A stretch of DNA of 35,843 bases from a virus. A program made the translations under genes and the position numbers. Within the stretch, counting starts at the first letter, position 1. Each line of letters starts with the position of its first letter. This document shows, piece after piece, positions 6,694 through 14,348 of the stretch. The stretch covers positions 1 through 35,843 of the IMG/VR virus record IMGVR_UViG_3300025110_000051. One strand, 5' to 3'. The notes under the pieces are model-generated. The model searched no databases. It was not told the DNA's origin and worked only from the letters and a program-made list of their open reading frames with translations.

Positions 6694-7925
6694 AGCATCA
6701 GGTAGCACAAATACTTACTCAACAAGAAATTCATGGATGGTACTTTAATGAACGTCAAGCTAGAGAGCTCGAATCAACTCTCAGACGAGAGATGGAAGAA
6801 ACTACTAGCTTACTTCGCAGACAATTCCCTTACGTTGCAGGAGCGTTGTTCACTCCTAAACGAAATAACAGGACACAGGGATATATAGAAGGAGCATCAT
6901 TTACTCGACTTAAGGAGCTTAATCCTACAAGTAGGGACCACATAGCATGGATACTACAAACACACTGTGGTTGGACACCGTCATTAATGACCTTGAAGTC
7001 CAACAAACCGATCATAGACGAACCAGTGTTAAAAGAGATTGGGACGGATATTGCCCTGTCTTTTTTGAAGATACTGGAACTGACCAAAGCGCTTGGGATG
7101 ATATCCGAAGGAAAGAACGCATGGCAGAAGCTTGTTACGAAGTCTAGGATACACCACCACTGTTCAGTCGCCACCTCTACTTTTAGGTGTGCCCATCGAA
7201 ACCCAAATTTAGCACAAGTACCATCAGATGAAAGATTTAGAAAACTATTCACCGCATCACCTCGCAAGGTTATGGTGGGTGCCGACCTTAGCGGTATTGA
7301 GCTCAGGATGCTTGCCCACTATCTCGCCAGATACGATCAAGGACGTTACACCAAAATTCTCCTCACCGGAGATATCCACACCACCAACGCCGAGCGTATC
7401 GGAGTTTCGAGACGGGATGTTAAAACAATCAGCTACGCCTTCCTCTACGGAGCAGGAAACCTTAAATTAGGATATACTTATGACAAAGGGCTTTCCGAGA
7501 ACGAGGCGAGAAAGAAAGGTAAAGAACTTAGGGAAGCTTATGTTGCTGCCATTCCGGGTCTTAAAGAACTGTTGGAAGCGGTACACAAAGCTAGTGAGAG
7601 GGGTTATGTTCGCGGACTCGACAACCGTCGTATCCTGTGTGACTCGAAACATAAGTCTCTAAATTATCTCATACAAGGGTCGTCGGCGCTCTTAGCAAAA
7701 CGTTGGATGGTTATCACCCATGACCAAATTAAGAAAATGGATTTACACTGTCACCAGCTCGCTTTTATTCATGACGAGTTGCAGTTTGAATCTGAACCAG
7801 AACATGTTGATGATCTCAAATCTCTTCTTGTTCGCTCCGCTGCTGAAGCAGGAGAGTATTACAGTTTACGAATACCCATAGCTGCTGACTCACAGTCAGG
7901 TACTACTTGGGCAGATGTCCACTAA
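6654..7925 (+). CDS. DNA polymerase, family A polymerase subunit (C-terminal part of T7 gp5)
   Basis: 423-residue polymerase domain lacking the exonuclease. Motif A D211 (GADLSGIELR), motif B K257 and Y261 (VKTISYAFLYGAG, equivalent to T7 K522 and Y526) and motif C D374-E375 (FIHDELQFE) are intact. The C-terminus TTWADVH parallels the T7 ending NWAICH. The residue aligned to E. coli Pol I 762 is tyrosine, as in T7. The ATG at 6654 is the first possible start, because an in-frame TAA lies at 6648-6650. It overlaps the exonuclease gene by 40 bases in another frame, and no ribosome binding site is evident. The T7 enzyme is one 704-residue chain. Confidence 0.95.
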   Translation: MQTFPPIPEWVSLEHQVAQILTQQEIHGWYFNERQARELESTLRREMEETTSLLRRQFPYVAGALFTPKRNNRTQGYIEGASFTRLKELNPTSRDHIAWILQTHCGWTPSLMTLKSNKPIIDEPVLKEIGTDIALSFLKILELTKALGMISEGKNAWQKLVTKSRIHHHCSVATSTFRCAHRNPNLAQVPSDERFRKLFTASPRKVMVGADLSGIELRMLAHYLARYDQGRYTKILLTGDIHTTNAERIGVSRRDVKTISYAFLYGAGNLKLGYTYDKGLSENEARKKGKELREAYVAAIPGLKELLEAVHKASERGYVRGLDNRRILCDSKHKSLNYLIQGSSALLAKRWMVITHDQIKKMDLHCHQLAFIHDELQFESEPEHVDDLKSLLVRSAAEAGEYYSLRIPIAADSQSGTTWADVH

Positions 7926-7928
7926 TAT

Positions 7929-8666
7929 ATGAAATTATTAATAGATGCAGACTTTATCGTCTATAAAGCGTGCGCGGCGGCAGAAAGTGAAGTGGACTTT
8001 GGCAACGATGTTATTCTTGTCACTTCTAACTTTAGTGATGCATACTCCGCAACACGTAGAGAGCTTACCAAGATTCAAAACAAATTTGGGTCATTCTCTG
8101 ATATAATACTGTTCTTTTCCGACAGTATAAATTTTAGGAAAAAAATCTTGGAGTCATACAAAGGTCACCGCAATCGGAAGAAGCCGTGTGGCTATAAACG
8201 TGTCATAGAAGCTTTAAAAGAAGAGTATAAGGTTATTATTAAACCTACTCTTGAAGCTGATGATGCGATGGGTATTTACTCCACAAAATATCCCGGTAAT
8301 TGTATAGTATCACCTGACAAGGATATGCGACAAATACCCGGACAACTATATAATTTTGATGATGTATTCACAGTCAAAGAAGATGAAGGTGCTAAATGGC
8401 ATCTAATCCAAAGCTGTGCTGGGGATCAAACTGATGGTTATTCAGGAATTCCAGGAATTGGTGTTAAAAGAGCTGAAACTTTATTTGAAGAAGAAGGTTA
8501 TAGTTGGAAAACTGTAGTCAAAGCTTTTAAGGATAAAGGTTTAACTGAAGAAGACGCTTTAATTAATGCTAGACTTGCACGTATCTTAACAGTTGATGAT
8601 TATGACTTCACAAAACAGCAACCCATCTTATGGTCCCCCGCCACCGATTACAGAATTGACGTATGA
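7929..8666 (+). CDS. 5'-3' exonuclease, FEN/RNase H-like (T7 gp6 role)
   Basis: 245 residues. In T7 this activity removes primers and degrades host DNA. Metal-binding motifs of the FEN family are in order: LIDADFIVY (N-terminal aspartates), FFSDSINFR, YKGHRNRKKP, LEADDAMGIY, VSPDKDMRQ and GDQTDGYSGIPGIGVKRAE, which combines the last acidic pair with the helix-hairpin-helix. Starts 3 bases after the polymerase stop. Motif copy 6 lies inside (8365-8378). The C-terminus is overlapped by the next gene. Confidence 0.93.
   Translation: MKLLIDADFIVYKACAAAESEVDFGNDVILVTSNFSDAYSATRRELTKIQNKFGSFSDIILFFSDSINFRKKILESYKGHRNRKKPCGYKRVIEALKEEYKVIIKPTLEADDAMGIYSTKYPGNCIVSPDKDMRQIPGQLYNFDDVFTVKEDEGAKWHLIQSCAGDQTDGYSGIPGIGVKRAETLFEEEGYSWKTVVKAFKDKGLTEEDALINARLARILTVDDYDFTKQQPILWSPATDYRIDV
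8365..8378 (+). repeat. Early-region motif copy 6, inside the 5'-3' exonuclease gene
   Basis: TATTCACAGTCAAA, the last and most downstream exact copy. It is read as Phe-Thr-Val-Lys. I found no exact copy in the remaining 27 kb. Confidence 0.6.
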
Positions 8667-8880
8667 GCAGGATTTAAAGTTAAGAGTACTACATGATAAG
8701 TTACAAGATACTTTCCATGATCATAAAGAAGATGTTATTACACTTCTAATGGCTTTACAACATCAAAACTTTGTCCTATCAAATTCAATAACAAATTTAG
8801 TTAACAAATGGCCAAAGGTCCAACCTACTATCAACGAGGATCTATCGATGTTTGGGATTTTGTTAGACAACAGGGCTTAA
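8602..8880 (+). CDS. Hypothetical helical protein, 92 aa
   Basis: Starts at one of several ATGs (8596 and 8602) inside the end of the exonuclease gene. The N-terminus has a PPPP run (SYGPPPPITELTYEQD); the rest is predicted helical (LKLRVLHDKLQDTFHDHKED, then VITLLMALQHQNFVLSN). It overlaps the DUF3310-like gene by 73 bases. It is accepted because it fills 8667-8807 and has a protein-like composition. No family recognised with certainty. Confidence 0.6.
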   Translation: MTSQNSNPSYGPPPPITELTYEQDLKLRVLHDKLQDTFHDHKEDVITLLMALQHQNFVLSNSITNLVNKWPKVQPTINEDLSMFGILLDNRA

Positions 8881-9059
8881 ACTTCCACCTCGGAAATGCT
8901 ATCAAGTATATCTGCAGAGCAGGCTACAAGGATAGTAAGATACAAGACTTACAAAAAGCAATCCACTACTTAGAGAACGAACTCCACCATGAAGAAAACC
9001 TTCTTATCAGAACAGGCGAAGGAATTCCGATCCAAATACAACCTAAGCAACAGAGCTGA
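8808..9059 (+). CDS. DUF3310-like protein, 83 aa (related to part of T7 gp1.7)
   Basis: Short protein with the DUF3310 pattern: YYQRGSIDVWDFVRQQGLNF, GNAIKYICRAGYKD, LQKAIHYLENEL. In T7 the related region is part of gp1.7, a nucleotide kinase; this protein consists almost only of the DUF3310 portion, so kinase activity cannot be assumed. It sits between the 5'-3' exonuclease and the MazG-like enzyme, and a role in nucleotide metabolism fits. Its end overlaps the next gene by 71 bases. Confidence 0.85.
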   Translation: MAKGPTYYQRGSIDVWDFVRQQGLNFHLGNAIKYICRAGYKDSKIQDLQKAIHYLENELHHEENLLIRTGEGIPIQIQPKQQS

Positions 9060-9369
9060 TAGACCAACTAGAGCTGTTCAACATAAATTAATTGTTGAAG
9101 AATTTAAAGAATTCCTAGAAGCTGAAGGTATGCTATTTATGCATGGTAGAAACCATCAAGAACATGCATTAAAAGAGTTAGCTGATTTAGTATATGTATG
9201 CTATCAGTATGCTGAAAATATGGGATGGTTTTTAGACGAAGCTCTAAACCGTGTCCATGAAAGTAATATGTCCAAGCTCGGTGAGGACGGTAAACCAATA
9301 TACCGAGAAGATGGAAAGGTCTTAAAAGGACCGAATTATAAACCACCTGATTTATCGGATCTATTTTAA
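8989..9369 (+). CDS. MazG-like / phosphoribosyl-ATP pyrophosphohydrolase-like NTP pyrophosphatase
   Basis: 126 residues of the all-alpha NTP pyrophosphohydrolase fold. Metal-binding acids are visible as EEFKEF in the first helix and KELADLVYV in the second, followed by the family's C-terminal GKPIYREDGKVLKGPNYKPPDL. Such enzymes hydrolyse (d)NTPs to monophosphates or, in cyanophages, have been proposed to affect alarmone pools; the substrate cannot be read here. Starts inside the DUF3310 gene. Its stop overlaps the ribonucleotide reductase start as TAATG. Confidence 0.87.
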   Translation: MKKTFLSEQAKEFRSKYNLSNRADRPTRAVQHKLIVEEFKEFLEAEGMLFMHGRNHQEHALKELADLVYVCYQYAENMGWFLDEALNRVHESNMSKLGEDGKPIYREDGKVLKGPNYKPPDLSDLF

Positions 9370-10745
9370 TGACTGCACAATTAATATCCCGTACAGGACG
9401 GGTCCAATCATGGTTGGATAATCCTGAATCAAGACTCCCCGTCTCATGCACCGTTTTCGTCGTAGAGGATTCTATGGAGGGAGAAAATGGTATCGAAAAA
9501 TCATGGAGATATGTATCCCATGGACTCAGATTTGGCGCGGGAGTTGCGGTCCATCTATCTAAGCTCCGTCCCAAAGGAGCAGAAAACGGCAAAGGTCTTA
9601 CAGCTTCTGGCCCAGTATCATTCGGAAAAATCTACTCAACCTTAAATGAAACACTTAGAAGAGGCGGAGTTTACAAGAACGGTGCGGTGGTTTTGCATTT
9701 GGATCTCAATCACCCTGATATCCTTGAGTTTATCACAACTCCACGGGCAGAACTCCCATGGGTCAAGAGGTGCGTCGATATTGATTCGGGATGGTGGAAC
9801 AGTGCATCTAATCAAGTAAAGGATGCGTTACTACACGGCATAAAGTCAGGAGATATCTGGCTTAATAAAGTAAAATACAACAATGGAGAAAGAATTTATG
9901 GCAACGTCTGTCTTGAGGTTTACTTGCCCTCACGCGGGACCTGCTTGTTACAACATGTCAATCTCAGTGCCTGTACTACAGGAAACATCGAGCAGGCTTT
10001 CGCTGAAGGTATGTCCGAATTGTGCGGGCTCCATAGCAGGACAGGTGTTGGAGCAACTGGAGAATACCTGTCAGCTGATATCGACCGCCAAGTTGGGCTC
10101 GGAGTACTCGGTCTCGCAAACCTCTTAGGACGTTATAAAGTAACGTATAAAGAGTTTGGCGATCAGTTAGAGAATGTTAACCGAGGTGAGTATGGTAATG
10201 GTGTAGGGTATGAATTAGCTTTCAACCTTATGCTAGGTATCCAACGAGCTGCTGATATAGCTGAAGAAAATAATATGGTAAGAGCTTTTGCTATAGCTCC
10301 TACTGCCTCTTGCTCATATAAGAGTGAGAGTTTGGATGGCTTTACAGCTACTCCTGAAATAGCACCACCAATAAGCACCTGGGTTGATCGCGATAGCGGT
10401 ACCTTTGGTGTACAAAGATATCAATACGGCGATGTAGAAATCGCTAGTGAAGTTGGTTGGGATGCTTACAAGAAAGTGGCAGATCAACTGATGATCATGT
10501 ATGATAATACGGGACTTCTTCACGGATACTCATTCAACTCTTGGAGTGATGTAGTAACCTACGATCGTGAATTCGTGGAAGAGTGGTTACTGTCACCTCA
10601 GACCTCCCTTTATTACAGCCTTCAAGTGATGGGAGACACACAAGATAAGACCGATGCATATGCAGCATTAGATCAAGGTGAAGTCGATGATTACTTGCAG
10701 GACATTTTAAACGAACCAAGTCCTACCTGCGATTGTCAAGAGTAA
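9369..10745 (+). CDS. nrdA: Ribonucleotide reductase alpha (catalytic) subunit, compact class I type
   Basis: 458 residues, much shorter than bacterial NrdA (about 760) and without an ATP-cone domain. Reduces ribonucleotides to deoxyribonucleotides. Visible: C27 (VSCTVF), N179-C181-E183 (GNVCLEV, the radical-site N-C-E triad), C192 (GTCLLQHVNLSA) as candidate partner of C27, the PTASCSYKSES phosphate-binding loop, Y415-Y416 (SLYYSL, matching the class I radical-transfer tyrosine pair) and the C-terminal C454-x-C456 redox pair. The adjacent ferritin-like gene and the tyrosine pair argue for class I. Proteins of this cyanophage group have at times been annotated as class II. Confidence 0.92.
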   Translation: MTAQLISRTGRVQSWLDNPESRLPVSCTVFVVEDSMEGENGIEKSWRYVSHGLRFGAGVAVHLSKLRPKGAENGKGLTASGPVSFGKIYSTLNETLRRGGVYKNGAVVLHLDLNHPDILEFITTPRAELPWVKRCVDIDSGWWNSASNQVKDALLHGIKSGDIWLNKVKYNNGERIYGNVCLEVYLPSRGTCLLQHVNLSACTTGNIEQAFAEGMSELCGLHSRTGVGATGEYLSADIDRQVGLGVLGLANLLGRYKVTYKEFGDQLENVNRGEYGNGVGYELAFNLMLGIQRAADIAEENNMVRAFAIAPTASCSYKSESLDGFTATPEIAPPISTWVDRDSGTFGVQRYQYGDVEIASEVGWDAYKKVADQLMIMYDNTGLLHGYSFNSWSDVVTYDREFVEEWLLSPQTSLYYSLQVMGDTQDKTDAYAALDQGEVDDYLQDILNEPSPTCDCQE

Positions 10746-11467
10746 TGAGAAAACATCCATACGACACATTATTAGAAAGAAAAAGAACATGGACACCTGT
10801 CCAAGGTACAAGAGGTACGTTTCGTGATGGATCAGAAGAAACCATCAAGCGTGCTTTGGCAATACGCCATATGGAGTTGCCAGTTGGAGAGTTTATTACT
10901 GAGGCACTTGAAAAGAGTGTCCCAGATAACGCCCGCAAACTCCTTGAATCAAATGTTAAAGATGAAATAAAGCATGATATTGCTTTACAGTACATAGTAA
11001 ACGCCATAGGCGCAGATGAAAATGAAGAAAAAGAAGGAAAACTATTAAGAGATGCTTGGATTGCACACCCTGACCATACAATTACCAAAGCTTTGGTCGC
11101 AGAACGGGCCATCTTCTTCGTTCTACTCCCTTTCTTTAGGTTTAATGGGGATGCTGCTTTGCGTACAGTATCTGCTGACATATCGCGCGACGAACAGATC
11201 CACGTCGGAACTAATAGTCTTGTTTGTGCTGAGTTGGGTCTATCTCCTTCTCCTTCTTTGGATAAACTTAGGAAGGCCACCATTAATTGGATTGTTCAAC
11301 CTTTAGGTATAAATACTACCTGTAAATATTTGGACAAAAAATTCTGGCTGGATGTAAGCGATCGCTTAATGTATGAAGGTAAAGCCCCCGAATTAATCTC
11401 CACCAAGACGGCACGAATGCCCGCTTTCTTTGAACATGCAAACACAAATCTCCCTCAATACGCTTAA
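10745..11467 (+). CDS. nrdB: Ribonucleotide reductase beta (radical-generating) subunit, divergent
   Basis: 240-residue ferritin-like protein. Metal ligands of class I beta are recognisable: probable E44 (MELPVGEF), E74xxH77 (DEIKHD), E120 (VAERAIF) and E150xxH153 (SRDEQIH). The position four residues after H77, where E. coli NrdB carries the radical tyrosine Y122, is L81. A tyrosine is present near the C-terminus (NLPQYA), as needed for radical transfer. Start chosen at the ATG of a TAATG overlap with the alpha gene; a TTG at 10733 is upstream. It is shorter than bacterial NrdB (about 375). Assignment rests on ligand spacing and adjacency to alpha. Confidence 0.85.
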   Translation: MRKHPYDTLLERKRTWTPVQGTRGTFRDGSEETIKRALAIRHMELPVGEFITEALEKSVPDNARKLLESNVKDEIKHDIALQYIVNAIGADENEEKEGKLLRDAWIAHPDHTITKALVAERAIFFVLLPFFRFNGDAALRTVSADISRDEQIHVGTNSLVCAELGLSPSPSLDKLRKATINWIVQPLGINTTCKYLDKKFWLDVSDRLMYEGKAPELISTKTARMPAFFEHANTNLPQYA

Positions 11468-11627
11468 GCTACACAACGCTAGACTGGATGAACTAATCAG
11501 CAGGCTTGACTCTAACTTCGGTTGGAAACCAGTTCATCCTAAAGAACCAATCGAATCTATTATGTATCGAGCGGGTCAAGCCAGCGTCATTGACTACATT
11601 AAATCAATCATGGAGGAAGAAATCTAA
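11436..11627 (+). CDS. Hypothetical protein, 63 aa
   Basis: ATG at 11436 inside the end of the beta gene (32-base overlap). A TTG at 11430 is also in frame. The peptide has two predicted helices (LKLHNARLDELISRL and ASVIDYIKSIMEEE) joined by a short loop with FGWKPVHP. Its stop overlaps the next ATG as TAATG, and its last codons contain the GGAGG (11612-11616) serving that gene. Function unknown. Confidence 0.65.
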   Translation: MQTQISLNTLKLHNARLDELISRLDSNFGWKPVHPKEPIESIMYRAGQASVIDYIKSIMEEEI

Positions 11628-11887
11628 TGTGTTTTGGAGGACGTGGAGGAGGCGCGCAGCATATAAACTTACCAGCGCCACCACCATTAGCACCACCACC
11701 ACCCCCACCTGCGCCACCACAAGCTCCGTTACCTGATCCTACACCAGTAGAAACGGATATTAATCCACAGGTAAAGGAAGATAAATCGAAGAAAACTAAG
11801 AACGAGATGTCTCAAGGTACAAGTGAACTAAGAATACCACTTGATACTGATGTAAATATAGGTGGAGATACTGGAGGCATTAACTAA
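11627..11887 (+). CDS. Proline-rich small structural protein, possibly T7 gp7.3-like
   Basis: 86 residues: MCFGGRGGG start, a proline/alanine tract at residues about 16-40, a lysine-rich middle, and the C-terminus TSELRIPLDTD...GGDTGGIN. The short SLRIP/GG-GIN ending and the position immediately before the portal gene resemble T7 gp7.3, a small virion protein needed for tail assembly. The resemblance is motif-level only. A GGAGG at 11612-11616, 10 bases upstream, and TAATG overlaps at both ends support the gene. Confidence 0.65.
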   Translation: MCFGGRGGGAQHINLPAPPPLAPPPPPPAPPQAPLPDPTPVETDINPQVKEDKSKKTKNEMSQGTSELRIPLDTDVNIGGDTGGIN

Positions 11888-13455
11888 TGAATGCACGTGA
11901 GAGATATGATTATTTAACGTCAGAACGTTCTCAGTTTCTGGACACTGCAGTTGAATGCTCGAAGCTCACGTTACCATATCTTATACAAGATGATTTAAGT
12001 TTAAAGATAAATCATCGCCATTTGATTACTCCATGGCAGAGTGTAGGAGCTAAGGCAGTAGTAACATTAGCAGCTAAATTGATGCTAGCATTGCTACCGC
12101 CTCAGACTACATTCTTCAAGCTACAAGTAAGAGATGACAAGTTAGGTGAGGAACTACCTAAAGAAATTAGAAGTGAATTAGATCTATCGTTTTCTAAAAT
12201 TGAGAGAACGATCATGGATTACATCGCAGCTTCTAGTGATAGAGTAGTTGTACATCAAGCACTTAAGCATCTTATTGTAGGGGGTAACGCTTTAATATTT
12301 ATGGGTAAGGATGGTCTCAAGAACTATCCACTTAATAGATATGTTGTAAGCAGAGATGGAAACGGTAACGTCCTAGAAATAGTTACAAAGGAACTTATTA
12401 GCAGAAAGATATTAGGCAAAGAGCTGCCTGATCCTGTCCCCAATAATGTTGCGGGCGGTAGTTCACGCTCTGATGGAGACGACGTAGAGGTATACACCTG
12501 TGTTAAACTGGACGAAAAATCTGGTCGCTGGGTCTGGCACCAAGAAGCTGATGATCAAATTCTTGTTAACAGCCGTAGTACAGCACCGAAGAATGCAAGT
12601 CCATGGTTAGTTCTCCGATTCAATACAGTAGATGGTGAGGATTATGGTAGAGGAAGAGTCGAAGAGTTTGTTGGAGACTTGAGGTCTTTAGAAGGACTCT
12701 CTCAGGCACTCGTAGAAGGCTCTGCAGCAGCCGCTAAGGTTGTCTTCCTTGTATCACCATCATCGACCACTAAACCAAAGACTATAGCCGATGCTGGTAA
12801 CGGTGCAATCGTTCAGGGTAGACCTGAAGATGTTGCTGTTATACAGGTAGGCAAGACAGCTGACTTCAATACTGCAGCTAATATGGCACAGCAGTTAGAG
12901 AGAAGGATAGCTGAAGCGTTCATGCAACTAAATGTAAGGCAGTCAGAACGCACAACTGCAGAAGAGGTTCGCCTCACTCAGTTAGAATTAGAACAGCAAT
13001 TAGGTGGGCTCTTTAGTTTACTTACTGTTGAATTCTTAATACCATATCTCAATAGAACTCTACTTATACTCACACGTAGTAAGCAGATACCAGCTATACC
13101 TAAAGACTTAGTACGTCCACAGATTGTTGCGGGTGTCAATGCTCTAGGTAGAGGACAAGATAGAGAAAGTCTTACACAATTCATAGGTACTATTGCTCAG
13201 ACCCTAGGACCAGATGCACTAATGAAATACATTGATGCATCGGAAGCTATCAAGAGATTGGCAGCTGCTCAAGGTATAGATGTATTGAACCTAGTTAAGA
13301 CTGAACAACAGATGCAACAAGAAATGCAAGAAGCACAAGCGATGCAAGCGCAGCAATCCCTAACTGATCAAGCTGGTCAGATGGCATCAGCTCCGTTAGT
13401 TGACCCTACTAAGAACTCATCTCTTAATGCAGCTACCCAACCACCTGAAGAATAA
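11887..13455 (+). CDS. Portal / head-tail connector protein (T7 gp8-like)
   Basis: 522 residues (T7 gp8 536). Forms the dodecameric ring through which DNA enters and leaves the capsid. Clear family segments: TPWQSVGAKAVVTLAAKLML near the N-terminus, VVHQALKHLIVGGNALIFM, YGRGRVEEFVGDLRSLEGLS, GRPEDVAVIQ, and RTTAEEVRLTQLELEQQLGG. The C-terminus is glutamine-rich. TAATG overlaps on both sides link it to the small protein upstream and the scaffold downstream. Confidence 0.97.
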   Translation: MNARERYDYLTSERSQFLDTAVECSKLTLPYLIQDDLSLKINHRHLITPWQSVGAKAVVTLAAKLMLALLPPQTTFFKLQVRDDKLGEELPKEIRSELDLSFSKIERTIMDYIAASSDRVVVHQALKHLIVGGNALIFMGKDGLKNYPLNRYVVSRDGNGNVLEIVTKELISRKILGKELPDPVPNNVAGGSSRSDGDDVEVYTCVKLDEKSGRWVWHQEADDQILVNSRSTAPKNASPWLVLRFNTVDGEDYGRGRVEEFVGDLRSLEGLSQALVEGSAAAAKVVFLVSPSSTTKPKTIADAGNGAIVQGRPEDVAVIQVGKTADFNTAANMAQQLERRIAEAFMQLNVRQSERTTAEEVRLTQLELEQQLGGLFSLLTVEFLIPYLNRTLLILTRSKQIPAIPKDLVRPQIVAGVNALGRGQDRESLTQFIGTIAQTLGPDALMKYIDASEAIKRLAAAQGIDVLNLVKTEQQMQQEMQEAQAMQAQQSLTDQAGQMASAPLVDPTKNSSLNAATQPPEE

Positions 13456-14294
13456 TGGCAGAAACACTAACATATGATGCTGGTACTGATACCGTAACAA
13501 CAGAAGATAACTTAACCGAAGCGGAACAGGAATCTCTAGCTGTTGGTACGGAGATGCAAGCTCAGCAAGAACAGTTACTTGCTGGTAAATATAAAAATGC
13601 GGAAGATTTAGAAAAAGCTTATGTCGAACTCCAAAAAAAACTGGGAGGAGAAGGCACTGAAGATAGCGAATCAACTGGGGACAGTGATGCTTCAGATGAC
13701 GGAGAAGAAACGTCAGAAGAAAAGGAAGAAGAAAAGGAAGAAACTAAAGAAGATTCTCCAGCACTTGCCTTAGTTAATGAAGCTGCAGCTGAGTATTGGG
13801 AGAATGATAAATCATTGTCTGAAGATACCATGGCTAAGCTTGGTGAGATGAGTGGTCAAGATTTACTGGCTGCTTATTTACAAGCACAACAAGCTAACCC
13901 TGTGGACCAAGCACCTGAAGTATCAGACCTAACAACTACAGATATCTCGGATATCAGATCAGTTGCAGGTGGTGAGAAGGAGTATGCTACTATGGTTCAA
14001 TGGGCTGCTGATAATATGGATAAAGATGCCGTTGAATCATTTGATTCTTTACTAGCTTCAGGTAATGTTGGCGCTATTAAATTAGCAGTCAGCGGTATCA
14101 AAGCTCAGTATGATAATGTCAACGGATACGAGGGAACTATGCTATCAGGTAAACCACCAGTAACATCAAAAGATGTATTTAGAAGTCAAGCTGAACTGGT
14201 CTCTGCAATGAGTGATCCACGATATGAGAAAGATTCAGCTTACAGACAAGATATAATTGAGAAATTAGATAGATCACAGAACGTTAAGTTCTAA
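13455..14294 (+). CDS. Capsid assembly scaffold protein (T7 gp9-like)
   Basis: 279 residues (T7 gp9 307). Scaffold for procapsid assembly, lost from the mature particle. N-terminal NAEDLEKAYVELQKKLG is typical of podoviral scaffolds. Residues about 65-100 are a very acidic low-complexity stretch (runs of E, D, S). The C-terminus is basic and helical (DPRYEKDSAYRQDIIEKLDR), as needed to bind capsid. Start overlaps the portal stop as TAATG. The next gene on is hli, not the capsid, so host-derived genes have been inserted into the T7 gene 9-10 interval. Confidence 0.93.
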   Translation: MAETLTYDAGTDTVTTEDNLTEAEQESLAVGTEMQAQQEQLLAGKYKNAEDLEKAYVELQKKLGGEGTEDSESTGDSDASDDGEETSEEKEEEKEETKEDSPALALVNEAAAEYWENDKSLSEDTMAKLGEMSGQDLLAAYLQAQQANPVDQAPEVSDLTTTDISDIRSVAGGEKEYATMVQWAADNMDKDAVESFDSLLASGNVGAIKLAVSGIKAQYDNVNGYEGTMLSGKPPVTSKDVFRSQAELVSAMSDPRYEKDSAYRQDIIEKLDRSQNVKF

Positions 14295-14348
14295 ATAGTG
14301 GCGGCCCGAAGCTATCGTACCCGCCCAGTATACTTATTCTAACCCCTA
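14295..14348 (+). promoter_or_regulatory. Short structured leader before hli
   Basis: 54 non-coding bases. GGCGG (14300-14304) can pair with CCGCC (14321-14325). No T-run follows, so this is not a standard terminator. TGGCGGCCCGA (14299-14309) recurs with one difference as TGGCGGCTCGA at 15625-15635, just after the hli-psbA block. Confidence 0.35.

Noticed and set aside
6830-7267. 145-codon minus-strand frame
   Set aside because: Opposite the polymerase gene, with no recognisable features.
7891-7898. TCACAGTC near the end of the polymerase gene as a motif copy
   Set aside because: The first two bases and the final A differ from the motif; too weak to count.
9137-9592. 151-codon minus-strand frame
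   Set aside because: Opposite the MazG-like and reductase alpha genes, with no motif; a shadow.
9369-10745. Class II (B12-dependent) ribonucleotide reductase
   Set aside because: The class I tyrosine pair and the adjacent ferritin-like beta gene favour class I.
10723-11283. 186-codon open frame on the minus strand opposite the reductase beta gene
   Set aside because: It lies wholly opposite a clear gene, has a serine- and leucine-rich composition typical of shadow frames, and no other gene is on this strand.
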